Below, one piece after another: positions 8,438-17,490 of a stretch of 64,000 bases of DNA. Position 1 is the first letter of the stretch; the number at the start of each line of letters is the position of its first letter. The stretch spans positions 24,908 through 88,907 of the forward strand of contig JAJDAO010000043.1 of assembly GCA_029261835.1 (NCBI GenBank), in the 5' to 3' direction. Position numbers and translations under genes: made by a program. The notes under the pieces were generated by a model that searched no databases, was not told the DNA's origin, and was given only the letters and a program-made list of their open reading frames with translations. This DNA is from Deltaproteobacteria bacterium. Lineage in GTDB: Bacteria > Myxococcota_A > UBA9160 > UBA4427.

Positions 8438-10273
8438 ATGCGGGTGCAAAACACCGCTACGGGCCACGGGGAGGGGAGGGGACGAATCCATCTCCTCCCC
8501 GACACCACCGTGGATCAGATCGCGGCCGGTGAGGTCGTCGAACGCCCGGCATCGGTGGTGAAGGAGCTCGTGGAGAACTCGCTCGATGCCGAGGCGGAAC
8601 GTATCCGCGTCGAGGTTCGCGAGGGCGGGGCGGCTCTCATAAGTGTCACCGACGACGGCCATGGCATGACACCGGACGACGCGCGCATGGCACTGCAGCG
8701 TCACGCCACCAGCAAACTACGAACGTCCGCAGATCTGTCGTGCATCACGAGCTTTGGCTTCCGCGGCGAGGCGCTACCCGCGATTGCTTCGGTTTCGCGC
8801 ATGCGCCTTCTGACCCGGTTGCGCGGGACGGAGCAAGGACACGAGGTGCGGGCCGAGGCGGGAAAGATTGGCCTCGAGAGAACAGCCGGTGCTCCAGAGG
8901 GCACGCGCATCGAGGTGGCGGATCTCTTCGGCAACGTTCCAGCACGTCGCAAGTTTCTCAAGAAACCCATCACGGAGTGGGGACACATCGCCGACTGGCT
9001 CGGCCGACTCGCGCTGGCTCTGCCCGCGGTCCACTTCGAAGTGCAGCGCGAGCAGAAGAAGCCGCTCATCTGGCCCGCAACGACAAGCGCACTGGACCGG
9101 ATCGCCGCTGTGCTCTCGGAGGAAGAGGCGGCGGCTCTGCTCGCCGTCGAGCTGGAGGAGGGGGCGGCACATCTCCAGGCGTTCGTCTCGGCGCCCGATC
9201 GCACGCGAGCCAGTGCCGGCGGTCTGTACCTCTTCGTCAATGGCCGGCCCGTACGCGACAGGCTGCTGCGACATGCGGTGCTGGACGCATATCGCGACCT
9301 TCTGCCGCGAGGCCGCTACCCCTCGGCGGTGCTCTTTCTCGCTGTGCCGCCAACCGACGTGGACGTCAACGTGCACCCGGCGAAGTGGGAAATCCGCTTC
9401 GCGGATCCCCGTGCAATTCACCAGCTCGTGAAGCACGCCGTCCGCGATGCCATGGCGGGCCGCGCCTGGCTCGGCTCAGCGCGTTCAGCGCCGCGGGGGC
9501 ATCGGGAAGGGCCGGAACGGGGCGCTGCTGACATCGTCGCAGAGCGCGGCGACTGGGCCTTCGCGCCAGGGCGGCCCATGGCCGCGCCGCCAGCGATCAG
9601 CCGCGATACCGCTTCGCAGCTGCTTCCGCAGCCGGGGCGTCCTCACGGCGGAGATGCGAACGGGCGTCTCGAGTTCGCCTCGCTGCGCCTGCTGGGTCAG
9701 ATGCTGGCCAGCTATCTCGTCTTGGAGGGACCGCAGGGAATGCTGCTGGTCGATCAGCACGCCGCCCATGAGCGTGTGCTCTACGAGCGACTGCGGAGCA
9801 GCTGGCTGGAGCGCGGCGTCGAGCGGCAGGGGCTTCTGATGCCGACTACCGTGGAACTCGAGCCGCTCACGGTCGGCGCGCTCGTGGAAGCGGCCGCGAC
9901 CGTCGAGCGACTCGGCTTCGAGCTGGCGCCGTTCGCGGAGAATACCGTTGTGGTCCGAGCCGTTCCGGCACTGTTGTCCGACAGTGACCCAGTCGGCTTG
10001 GTACAGAGTCTGGCTCAGGAGATCGAGAGCAGCGGGGTTGAGCCGGAAGGAAGTCCAGACCAGACCCGCCTGCTCCGAGCGGCTGACCGCGCGCTCGCGA
10101 CGCTGGCCTGCCACAGCGCCCGGCGTTTTGGCGAGCACCTCGAGCCGGGGGAGCAGCGCGCCATCCTGGCGGGCTTGGACGACATCCCCTGGGCACCGAC
10201 CTGTCCTCACGGACGCCCCGTGGCGGTGGCAATGAGCAATCAGGAAATCGAGCGCCGCTTTGCCCGTCGCTGA
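8438..10273 (+). CDS. mutL: DNA mismatch repair protein MutL
   Basis: Mismatch repair ATPase and endonuclease that links MutS recognition to strand removal. GHKL motifs are intact: DQIAAGEVVERPASVVKEL, VTDDGHGM, ATSKL and TSFGFRGEALPAIASVS. The C-terminal domain keeps the metal-binding endonuclease motif DQHAAHERVLYE, so this is the nicking type that does not need MutH. I placed the start at ATG 8438 (TTAGGGG upstream); an upstream extension of 37 residues has no family similarity. The length of 611 residues is normal. The miaA frame begins within or just after its end. Confidence 0.96.
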   Translation: MRVQNTATGHGEGRGRIHLLPDTTVDQIAAGEVVERPASVVKELVENSLDAEAERIRVEVREGGAALISVTDDGHGMTPDDARMALQRHATSKLRTSADLSCITSFGFRGEALPAIASVSRMRLLTRLRGTEQGHEVRAEAGKIGLERTAGAPEGTRIEVADLFGNVPARRKFLKKPITEWGHIADWLGRLALALPAVHFEVQREQKKPLIWPATTSALDRIAAVLSEEEAAALLAVELEEGAAHLQAFVSAPDRTRASAGGLYLFVNGRPVRDRLLRHAVLDAYRDLLPRGRYPSAVLFLAVPPTDVDVNVHPAKWEIRFADPRAIHQLVKHAVRDAMAGRAWLGSARSAPRGHREGPERGAADIVAERGDWAFAPGRPMAAPPAISRDTASQLLPQPGRPHGGDANGRLEFASLRLLGQMLASYLVLEGPQGMLLVDQHAAHERVLYERLRSSWLERGVERQGLLMPTTVELEPLTVGALVEAAATVERLGFELAPFAENTVVVRAVPALLSDSDPVGLVQSLAQEIESSGVEPEGSPDQTRLLRAADRALATLACHSARRFGEHLEPGEQRAILAGLDDIPWAPTCPHGRPVAVAMSNQEIERRFARR

Positions 10274-10304
10274 CGCGGGCGAGTCGACAGAACAGGGCAA
10301 GACG

Positions 10305-11273
10305 GTGGGCGGACGAGACAATCAAACGAGTCGCGGTCCGGTGATCGTGCTGACCGGACCGACCGCGGCGGGCAAGTCATCGCTCGCCATCACTCTGGCT
10401 GAACGCTTCGACGCCGAGATCATCAACGCCGACTCGATGCAGGTCTACCGCTACATGGATATCGGCAGTGCGAAGCCGAGCCTGGAGCAGCGCGCTCGCG
10501 TCCCGCATCACCTATTCGACGTGGTGACGCCCGACTCGGACTACAACGCCGGACGCTACGCCGAAGATGCGCGCCGCGTCGCGCGTGAGATCCACAAGCG
10601 CGGCCGGCCGGTCTTTCTGACGGGGGGAACCGGGCTCTACATCCGAGCCTTTCTCGAAGGCCTTGTGGGTACTGGGGCAGCCCAGCCCGAACTGCGCGAG
10701 AGGCTCGAGGCCGAGCACGAACGAGCCATCGAGCAGGACGATCCGGAGCGACTTCATCGCCGTCTGAGTGAGCTGGATCCGGAGACGGCGGACCGAATCC
10801 ACCCAAACGATCTGCGCCGGACCATTCGCGCCCTGGAGATCATTGCGCAGTCGGGTCGCGAGGCGTCGCAACTTCGCGGGGAGCACGGCTTCGCCGATCG
10901 CCCGTTCGACTCACTCCAGATCGCGCTCGACCCGGGCCGTGAGATCGTCACCCAACGCATCGACCAGCGTTGTCAGGCGATGATCGACGCCGGGCTGCTA
11001 CAGGAGGTGCGGGGGCTTCGCAGGCGCGGCTACGGGCCGGAGCTTCGTCCCATGCAGGCCATCGGATACCGCCATCTCAATCTCGTGGTCGATGGCGGCG
11101 ACACGCTCGCGAACGCACTGCTGGCCATGCAGGCCGACACGCGCCGCTTCGCAAGGCGCCAGCGTACGTGGCTGCGAAAGGTACGCGAGCTCGTCTGGCT
11201 GGACCCTCGCGCCGAGCGTGTCGTCAGCATCGCGGTCGAGCGCTTCCTGACGGAGCGCCCACATCAGGCCTGA
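10305..11273 (+). CDS. miaA: tRNA dimethylallyltransferase MiaA
   Basis: Transfers a dimethylallyl group from DMAPP to A37 of tRNAs that read codons starting with U. Motifs: P-loop GPTAAGKSSLA, INADSMQVYRYMDIGSAKP, GGTGLYIRA, and C-terminal RRQRTWLRK. The GTG at 10305 (preceded by cagggc) gives a usual length of 322 residues. A TTG at 10260 overlapping mutL by 14 bp would add 15 residues. The mutL-miaA order is common in proteobacteria and points to co-transcription. Confidence 0.94.
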   Translation: MGGRDNQTSRGPVIVLTGPTAAGKSSLAITLAERFDAEIINADSMQVYRYMDIGSAKPSLEQRARVPHHLFDVVTPDSDYNAGRYAEDARRVAREIHKRGRPVFLTGGTGLYIRAFLEGLVGTGAAQPELRERLEAEHERAIEQDDPERLHRRLSELDPETADRIHPNDLRRTIRALEIIAQSGREASQLRGEHGFADRPFDSLQIALDPGREIVTQRIDQRCQAMIDAGLLQEVRGLRRRGYGPELRPMQAIGYRHLNLVVDGGDTLANALLAMQADTRRFARRQRTWLRKVRELVWLDPRAERVVSIAVERFLTERPHQA

Positions 11274-11331
11274 GGCGAACTGCGCTCACGCAGCCCGGCC
11301 GGAAGGCGCTTCGGCGAGCCCGCAGCCCGGC

Positions 11332-11853
11332 TCAGTACTCGGCCGATGTGTAGTCCAGACCGAACTTGGGCGGGATAGAAAAGGGCGTCAACAGCGGATT
11401 GTAATAGACCCACGGGCTCTCGACGTCCGCCAGCGGATTGTCCCACTCCACCAGCGCCGGGGCGTTCTCGACCGGGTCGAAGAGTGGGTCCATGTCCGGC
11501 TCGAAGGCGAAGAGGCCTATCCCGGGCAGCAGCTCGAGCGTGCCGGTGATGACCCGAATCGCACCGCCGGCCAGATTGAGCCCCGTCAGCCAGAACCACC
11601 CGGGCACGGCGTAGGCGACACGAACGCCGGGCGTGTCATCGATGTCCTGCAGGTTCTTCGCGAGCGTGAGCCCTCCGACAACCGGCGCGAGCGCCATGTC
11701 GAACGGTCCGTTCATGATGTTGCTGAAGGACCGGCGTAGCGTTTCCGGCGACGCCTCAGCGGGAGCGGGTGCCAACGCGACCAGACACAGAGCCAGTGCA
11801 GCGGTCGCGAGAGCGGGGGAAAGGGGGCGCACCTCTCGTATCAAGCGAATCAC
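11332..11853 (-). CDS. Exported protein resembling the exosortase-associated TIGR04073 family
   Basis: 173-residue secreted protein with a signal peptide (hydrophobic ALATAALALCLVALAPAPAEA). The mature part has a helical SFSNIMNGPFDMALAP segment, a hydrophobic GWFWLTGLNLAGGAIRVITG and a tyrosine-rich C-terminus. The pattern resembles the small exosortase-system-associated TIGR04073 family; this is recognition by eye, not a search. The GTG start at 11853 is backed by a strong GGAGGAA ribosome site, and the upstream open frame is rejected. It lies between miaA and der on the opposite strand. A link to the exosortase system would fit the EPS locus at 1-6 kb. Confidence 0.65.
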   Translation of the reverse strand: MIRLIREVRPLSPALATAALALCLVALAPAPAEASPETLRRSFSNIMNGPFDMALAPVVGGLTLAKNLQDIDDTPGVRVAYAVPGWFWLTGLNLAGGAIRVITGTLELLPGIGLFAFEPDMDPLFDPVENAPALVEWDNPLADVESPWVYYNPLLTPFSIPPKFGLDYTSAEY

Positions 11854-12085
11854 GTCAGCTTCCTCCGGCCGCGCTGGCTCGCCCCACCGCAGCACAACGT
11901 TCGAACGATCTGGCCGGGTCGCGCTTGCGGCCAACCCGGAGCAGACTAGAGGGCGCGAGACGGGCTTGTCAAGCAGAAGCCTACGCGAAAACAACGCGAT
12001 AGCGGGCAGTTGGCAGCATGCCTGACGCACCGTCAGCCCGCTCTGTCTGTCTCCTGGGCCACGCGAGGCTATCCTGCGCGGTTCG

Positions 12086-13447
12086 ATGTCAACCAGCGCC
12101 CGCCTCCCCATCGTCGCCATTGTCGGGCGACCCAACGTCGGCAAATCGACGCTCTTCAACCGCTACGCCGGATACCGGCGAGCATTGGTCGCCAACACCC
12201 CCGGCCTCACACGCGATCGCATCGCCGAAGAACTCGAGATCGCCGGCCGACGGATCCTGCTGGTCGATACCGCCGGTCTCGATCCCGCGGCCGAACGAGG
12301 CCTGGCCGCAGCGGTCCAGGCGCAGGCGGAGTCGGCCGTCGCAGACGCGGACGCGATCCTCTTCGTCGTCGACGGAAAGGCCGGATTGCTGCCCGAGGAC
12401 GAGGCGATCGCCCGCACATTGCGACGCACCAAGAAACCACTGGCGCTGGCCGTCAACAAGATCGACCAGCCGAGCCATCACGCCGAGCGCGTGATGGAGT
12501 TCCACCGATTGGGCCTGGATCGCATCAGCGGCGTCTCGGCCGAGCACGGGGGAGGGGCCTTCGACGCGCTCGAAGCCCTCGTCGACGCGCTTCCGGAAGC
12601 CGCCGAGTCGAACGTGATTGGCGAGGATGACGAGATCCGCATCACGATCGTCGGACGCCCCAATGTCGGAAAGAGCTCGCTGCTCAATCGCCTGCTGGGC
12701 GAGGAGCGCGTCGTCGTCTCGGAAACCGCGGGCACGACGCGTGATGCCGTCGACACCGCCTATGAGCGGGACGGCGAACGCTTCATACTGGTCGACACCG
12801 CCGGCCTGCGCCGCCCCGGCAGACGCGCGGGAACCGGCGAGCGGGTGGGGGCACTGATGACCGTGCGCTCTCTCGAACGGGCTCAGCTGGCGCTGTTGGT
12901 GATCGATGCGGCCGAGACCTTCGCCGATCAGGACGCGCACATCGCAAGGCTGATCCGCGATATGGGTTGCGCGGCCGTCGTGGTGGCGAACAAGTGGGAT
13001 CTGGTGAGCCGCGAGCAGCGACGCGACGTCTTGGCGCAAGTGGAACACGGCCTGCGCTTCATGTCGGACGCGCCGACGATCTCGCTCTCCGCCAAGACGG
13101 GAGCCGGCATCGACAAGCTCTTCCCACTACTGACCCGGGTGGCCAAGGCAGCGGGCCTGCGTATCGGCACAGCGGAGCTCAACCGCTGGCTCTCGGACGT
13201 CGTGGCGCGCCATGACCCCGGGATGGCTCGGAGAGGCCACTCGCGGCGGCCGCTGAAGTTCCTCTACGCCTCCCAGGTCGGCGTCCACCCGCCGGCGTTC
13301 GTGATCTTCTGCACTGATGCCGAGTCGATTCTGCCGTCGTACCGCCGCTTCCTCGAGAACCGACTGCGCGAGACCTTTGGCTTCGATGGCACACCCATCC
13401 GGCTCTACCTCAGAAGCCGCCGACGCGCAGCCGGCGATCTGGACTGA
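12086..13447 (+). CDS. der: Ribosome assembly GTPase Der (EngA)
   Basis: Essential double-GTPase needed for 50S subunit maturation. Two G domains are seen, each with GRPNVGKS[TS] (residues about 14 and 188), DTAGL and NK[IW]D motifs, followed by the KH-like C-terminal domain (LKFLYASQVGVHPPAFVIF). The 453-residue length is standard. Confidence 0.96.
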   Translation: MSTSARLPIVAIVGRPNVGKSTLFNRYAGYRRALVANTPGLTRDRIAEELEIAGRRILLVDTAGLDPAAERGLAAAVQAQAESAVADADAILFVVDGKAGLLPEDEAIARTLRRTKKPLALAVNKIDQPSHHAERVMEFHRLGLDRISGVSAEHGGGAFDALEALVDALPEAAESNVIGEDDEIRITIVGRPNVGKSSLLNRLLGEERVVVSETAGTTRDAVDTAYERDGERFILVDTAGLRRPGRRAGTGERVGALMTVRSLERAQLALLVIDAAETFADQDAHIARLIRDMGCAAVVVANKWDLVSREQRRDVLAQVEHGLRFMSDAPTISLSAKTGAGIDKLFPLLTRVAKAAGLRIGTAELNRWLSDVVARHDPGMARRGHSRRPLKFLYASQVGVHPPAFVIFCTDAESILPSYRRFLENRLRETFGFDGTPIRLYLRSRRRAAGDLD

Positions 13448-13563
13448 GGGCGAAAGTCCGTCGGCCTGCGCGGCGCTGGCGAAGCCGGAAATTCTCCCTC
13501 GAACTTGCCCGAGCCTCCGATACAATGCGCGCCCAGAGCGACTCCCAACTTCAAGGAGCAGTC

Positions 13564-14322
13564 GTGGCTCGCACGAAAAAACGCAAAGGCCAGCCCAGTT
13601 CCGCCGCCCAGACGCTGGACGAGATCGAGTCGACCGGCGACCGGATTGCGACGTGGGCTAGCGAGAACCCACTGCTCATCCTGGGGACGGCAGTGGCGAT
13701 CCTGTTCGCAGCTGGCGTCTGGGGCTTCACGGCTCAGCACCGCGAGTCCCGCCGCGACCTGGCGGCAGCAGCGCTGGCAAAGGCGGAGAGCGATTATCGG
13801 GTCGCGATGGGGGCCACACCGGGCGGCCTGGTGATTCCCGAACCCGCCAACCCGGAGACCGGGCGCAGCGTGCGCACCGAGTACGTGGCGAAATATCTCG
13901 AAGTCTCGACCGCGCACCCAGGAGGCACCGTCGCAGCCTTGGCTCTGCTCGAGGCGAGCAAGCTCCAGCACGAGCTCGGGCAGAGCGATCAGGCGCAGCA
14001 GACCCTGGAGCGTGGGCTCGAGGAGATCCCAGCCGATTCTGCGGTGAGACCCTTCTTGCTGATCAAGCTCGCTTCGCTGTACGAAGCGGCCGGGCGCTGG
14101 GCTGACGCGGGCCAAGCATACGAAACAGCAGCGGGCGTGGGCACTTACCCACTGCGATACGAAGCTCTGGCAGACGCCGCGCGCTCATTCGCAGAGGCGG
14201 GCGAGGCAGCACGAGCACTGGCCGCTCACGCCACCATCGAGAGTGAGGCGCCCGATTACCGCATGGCGCCGCACCTCCAGGCCCGTATCAGCGAGCTGCG
14301 AAGTTCACTCGAGTCCAACTGA
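13564..14322 (+). CDS. YfgM-like TPR membrane protein
   Basis: Single-pass membrane protein with a short basic N-terminus, one helix (LLILGTAVAILFAAGVWGF, about residues 38-56) and a periplasmic helical TPR-like region, as in YfgM, a partner of envelope chaperones and the Sec translocon. The GTG at 13564 has an AAGGAG site 5-6 bases upstream, which I prefer to the ATG at 13525 that would put that site inside the gene. It sits about 115 bp after der, as yfgM is near der in many proteobacteria; the BamB gene usually between them is absent here. Confidence 0.82.
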   Translation: MARTKKRKGQPSSAAQTLDEIESTGDRIATWASENPLLILGTAVAILFAAGVWGFTAQHRESRRDLAAAALAKAESDYRVAMGATPGGLVIPEPANPETGRSVRTEYVAKYLEVSTAHPGGTVAALALLEASKLQHELGQSDQAQQTLERGLEEIPADSAVRPFLLIKLASLYEAAGRWADAGQAYETAAGVGTYPLRYEALADAARSFAEAGEAARALAAHATIESEAPDYRMAPHLQARISELRSSLESN

Positions 14323-14643
14323 GCCGGATTCCGCTCGTGAGTGAGAGCGACGGAGCAAGCCCGAGCCGGTCGCTCTGGCTCCCAAATACGCCGGCGAAGC
14401 CTGCGTCTCCATAGGCAGAGTACGCTCGACGCCCCCTCGTTATCACGTCCGATAAGATAGATTATGTCAAATAGGATCCCATGATTGATTGGCGCTGCTC
14501 GACAGCTCGGCCATCTCGCCTCTTTGCTACGCAACCCCCTGCTCTGAAAACGCTTTTCCCGCCATCACGGCACGCCTCTTCCCCAGCTTCCCCGGCATGT
14601 GCTATACGCGCCTCGATTCCGGGACCGCTGCTAAGGGAGAGCC
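14323..14643. other. Intergenic stretch before the pyrophosphorylase gene
   Basis: No gene is seen. An AT-rich patch around 14435-14480, unusual for this GC-rich region, contains a small inverted repeat (TTATC...GATAA, 14439-14454 region) and is a likely promoter area for the gene at 14644. Confidence 0.4.
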
Positions 14644-16077
14644 GTGGCGAACCCGACGCCGAACAAAATCGAGGAGCTACGCAGACAGTTCCGCGCACAT
14701 GGCCAATCTCATGTCTTCGCGTTCTGGGATCAACTCGGGGACACCGGTCGCGCGGAATTGCTTGAGCAGGCAAGTCGAATTGGGCCTGAGCTCGGCGACT
14801 TGCTCGCGAGCCAGCGCCGTGCTGTCGTCGCCCTGACTGCGGCCGAAGAACATGAGCTGGCCCCAGTGGACGCGGTCACGCTGCCGGAGTTCGGAGGCGA
14901 CGCGACCCGCTTCGAGACGGCGCGACGCCGCGGGCTGGAGATCCTTCGCCAGGCGCGCGTGGCTGTCTTCGTGGTAGCCGGTGGCCAGGGAACCCGACTC
15001 GGCTTCTCTGGCCCCAAGGGGAGCTTCCCAGTGGGTCCCGTCGGAGCGCGCAGCCTCTTCGAGCTCCAGGCTCAGAAGATCCGCGGTCTGGCTCGCCGCT
15101 GCGGCTGTGTCGTGCCGTGGTATGTCATGACGAGCGACGCCACGGACGCCGAGACCCGCGCCCTCTTCGAGCGAGAAAGATGCTTCGGACTGGAGCCGGA
15201 GAACGTCTTCATCTTCAGTCAGCAAGCCGTGCCGGCCTGCGACTTCAACGAGCGCCTGATACTCGAGCGAGCCGGACACATCTCCGAGAGCCCCAACGGA
15301 CACGGAGGCTCACTCGTGGCGCTGGCGTCCTCCGGTGCGCTGTGCGACATGGAGTCTCGCGGCATCGACCGGCTGTTCTACTACCAAGTCGACAATCCAC
15401 TGGTCCAGATGGGCGATCCGGTCTATCTCGGCTTCCACGACCAGCGAGACGCCGAGATGTCGTGCAAGGTCATCCGCAAGACCGACCCGATGGAGAAGGT
15501 GGGTGTCGTGGCCCGAATCGAGGGGCGAGTCGGCCTGCTGGAGTACACCGAACTCGCCGATGCGCAACGGCATCAGAGAGACCGCGACGGCAATCTGGTC
15601 CACTGGGCAGGGAACATCGCGATTCACCTCTTCAACACGGACTTCGTCCGTCGTGTGGCCGAAGATGCCGACCGGCTTCTGCCGTATCACGCCTCGGCGA
15701 AGAAAATCCCGACCATCGACGAGCACGGTGAGCCGGTCACGGTCGTTGAGCCCAACGGCTACAAGCTCGAGCGCTTCGTCTTCGACGCGCTGCCAGCGGC
15801 CGAGCGTGTCTGCATCCTGGAGGTGCGACCGGATGAGGAGTTCTCGCCCATCAAGAATGCAGTTGGAAAGGATTCGGCCGCTACGGCCCGACGAGATCTT
15901 GTGACACTTTATCGGGCGTGGCTGGCAAAGACCGGTGTCGAGCTGACACCCGAAGTGGATCTGGTCGAGATCGATCACGCCTATATCGATTCGGCCGAGG
16001 AAGCGGCAAGCGCCGGCTTCCAGAGCCTCGCCGAGGCTGGTGACATAGTTCGAGTCGCGACAGGAGTGGATTCATGA
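14644..16077 (+). CDS. UDP-sugar pyrophosphorylase (UDPGP/AGX type)
   Basis: Nucleotidyltransferase that makes a UDP-sugar from UTP and a sugar-1-phosphate, of the eukaryote-like UDPGP family (UDP-N-acetylglucosamine or UDP-glucose pyrophosphorylase). The nucleotide-binding loop is VVAGGQGTRLGFSGPKGSF (about residues 116-134), with PWYVMTSDAT, GHGGSLVAL, FYYQVDNPL and NGYKLERFVFDALP downstream; GYKLERFVFD is typical of AGX-like enzymes, which favours the N-acetylhexosamine reaction. It starts at GTG 14644 after GGGAG and overlaps the next gene by 4 bp (ATGA). It could feed the exopolysaccharide locus. Confidence 0.88.
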   Translation: MANPTPNKIEELRRQFRAHGQSHVFAFWDQLGDTGRAELLEQASRIGPELGDLLASQRRAVVALTAAEEHELAPVDAVTLPEFGGDATRFETARRRGLEILRQARVAVFVVAGGQGTRLGFSGPKGSFPVGPVGARSLFELQAQKIRGLARRCGCVVPWYVMTSDATDAETRALFERERCFGLEPENVFIFSQQAVPACDFNERLILERAGHISESPNGHGGSLVALASSGALCDMESRGIDRLFYYQVDNPLVQMGDPVYLGFHDQRDAEMSCKVIRKTDPMEKVGVVARIEGRVGLLEYTELADAQRHQRDRDGNLVHWAGNIAIHLFNTDFVRRVAEDADRLLPYHASAKKIPTIDEHGEPVTVVEPNGYKLERFVFDALPAAERVCILEVRPDEEFSPIKNAVGKDSAATARRDLVTLYRAWLAKTGVELTPEVDLVEIDHAYIDSAEEAASAGFQSLAEAGDIVRVATGVDS

Positions 16078-16997
16078 GCCCGACCAGGAAGAAGAGCACG
16101 AGCGCGAAGGCCACCGCCAGATCGACCGCCGCAAAGAAGAAGAGTGCAGCCAAGAAGAAGGCGGCGACCAAGAAGAAGTCGGTAGCCGCGGCGCCCGCAG
16201 CCAAGAAGACCGCGGCCAAATCAGCGCTGGCCAAGAAGAAGGCGGCCGCAAAGGCCGCAGCGGCCAAGAAGAAGACAGCGGCGAAGGTAGCGGCGGCCAG
16301 GCAGAAATCCGCGGTCAAGAAGGCAGCGGCCAAGGCCGCGGCGACCAAGAAGAAGGCGGCGGCCAAGGCGGCGGCAGCCAAGAAGAAGGCAGCAGCCAAG
16401 GCGGCAGTAGCCAAGAAGAAGGCAGCGGCCAAGGCGGCGGCGGCCAAGCAGAAGGCAGCGATCAAGAAGGCCGCGGCGGTCAAAGCCGCGGCCGCCAAGG
16501 CGGCCAAGGCGGCGGCAGACGCGGCGAAGAAGGCCGCAGCCAAGGCCGAGAAAGCAGCGGCGGCGGAAGCTGCAAAGAAGGCGGCGGCGGCCAAGAAACG
16601 TCAGCGAGCCAGAACGCGCGTCGTCCTGCCGACCGGGCCGCGTCACCCGAGGCTGGGATACAAGTACGTCTGCTTCTCCTGCGAGGCGAAGTTCTACGAT
16701 CTCAACAAGCCCGAGCCGCTATGTCCGAAGTGCGGCACAGATCAGCGAGAGCGCCCAGTCGAGGCTCTGCCCCAGCCGCGAAAGGCCGCCCGGCGCGCGT
16801 CTGTGCAACCGATGGCTCCTCTCTTGGATGACGATGACGAGATCGTGGTCCGACCAACTGAGTTTGACCGCGCGCCAGGCGGGGCGCACGCGGGAGCCGA
16901 TGTCATGTTCGACAACGTGGTAGACGTGCAGGACGAGGTCGACGGCACGACGGACCCAGTCGCCGAACCCGCCGACCCGGACGAGGTCGTCCCCTAG
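16074..16997 (+). CDS. FYDLN_acid zinc-ribbon protein with histone-H1-like Lys/Ala tail
   Basis: 307 residues in three parts. Residues about 1-180 are low-complexity Lys/Ala repeats ([11 protein letters not shown] and variants), like the C-terminal tail of histone H1. Residues about 196-225 form a zinc-ribbon with [12 protein letters not shown] and CPKCGTD, matching the FYDLN_acid family of unknown function. The C-terminus is strongly acidic ([10 protein letters not shown]). The basic part probably binds DNA or RNA. Short FYDLN proteins of about 110-130 residues usually lack such a tail. It overlaps the pyrophosphorylase stop by 4 bp. Confidence 0.85.
   Translation: MSPTRKKSTSAKATARSTAAKKKSAAKKKAATKKKSVAAAPAAKKTAAKSALAKKKAAAKAAAAKKKTAAKVAAARQKSAVKKAAAKAAATKKKAAAKAAAAKKKAAAKAAVAKKKAAAKAAAAKQKAAIKKAAAVKAAAAKAAKAAADAAKKAAAKAEKAAAAEAAKKAAAAKKRQRARTRVVLPTGPRHPRLGYKYVCFSCEAKFYDLNKPEPLCPKCGTDQRERPVEALPQPRKAARRASVQPMAPLLDDDDEIVVRPTEFDRAPGGAHAGADVMFDNVVDVQDEVDGTTDPVAEPADPDEVVP
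16200..16600 (+). repeat. Low-complexity Lys/Ala codon repeat within the H1-like gene
   Basis: The DNA is a run of near-repeats built on aagaaggcggcggccaag, about 18-30 bp each, encoding [10 protein letters not shown] units. Such tracts readily expand or contract, so the exact copy number may differ between strains or be misassembled. Confidence 0.8.
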
Positions 16998-17049
16998 CCA
17001 ACCACCTGACCGAAAGGCATATGGCTCGGATTCTCATGAATGATCCGGG

Positions 17050-17487
17050 CTATATGCTGGTCAGTCGTTGGAGGTGCAGTTCGAGACCCGCCTTGAGCGC
17101 GACGCGGTACTCGAGCTCCTTTTCGACGTCTCGCAGGCGCGCCTGGCGGTCGGCTACCTCGGTCCCAATCTCACGCAGCTTGCCGCTGGTGCGCTGGACA
17201 CGCTCGAACTCATCCAGCCGTTCGCCCATCATCAGCCCTTCACTGCGAGCGCGAACGCGCCGCCGCTCCTGCGCGGAGTAATGGCGCTCGAGCTGCACGA
17301 TTTCCGAGTTGTAGGCATCTCGAAGCTGCTCCAAGTCTCCGGTGGCGTAGCTCTCGAATGGACGCGGTCCCTGAGCCGCGGACTCCGCGGTCCAGTTCCG
17401 GTGATAGTTGTACGCGCCCAAGCCGAGTAGGAGGACCAGGAACAGGAGCGGCACAGTCGCCCCACCCGCCCGTCGGTTCGATGCCAT
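17050..17487 (-). CDS. Small membrane-anchored coiled-coil protein
   Basis: 145 residues: one N-terminal membrane helix (VPLLFLVLLLGLGAYNY, about residues 12-28) and then a charged helical region rich in Glu/Arg (about 45-140) that looks like a coiled coil. No family is recognised. It starts 3 bp after the pfkB-type kinase stop, so it is probably translated from the same operon. Confidence 0.75.
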   Translation of the reverse strand: MASNRRAGGATVPLLFLVLLLGLGAYNYHRNWTAESAAQGPRPFESYATGDLEQLRDAYNSEIVQLERHYSAQERRRVRARSEGLMMGERLDEFERVQRTSGKLREIGTEVADRQARLRDVEKELEYRVALKAGLELHLQRLTSI

Positions 17488-17490
17488 CAG

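Noticed and set aside
11854..12159. N-terminal extension of the TIGR04073-like gene to 12159
   Set aside because: It would overlap der on the other strand and bury the signal peptide; a strong ribosome site supports GTG 11853.
16200..16600. Repeats considered as a CRISPR array
   Set aside because: They are in-frame Lys/Ala codon repeats without unique spacers.
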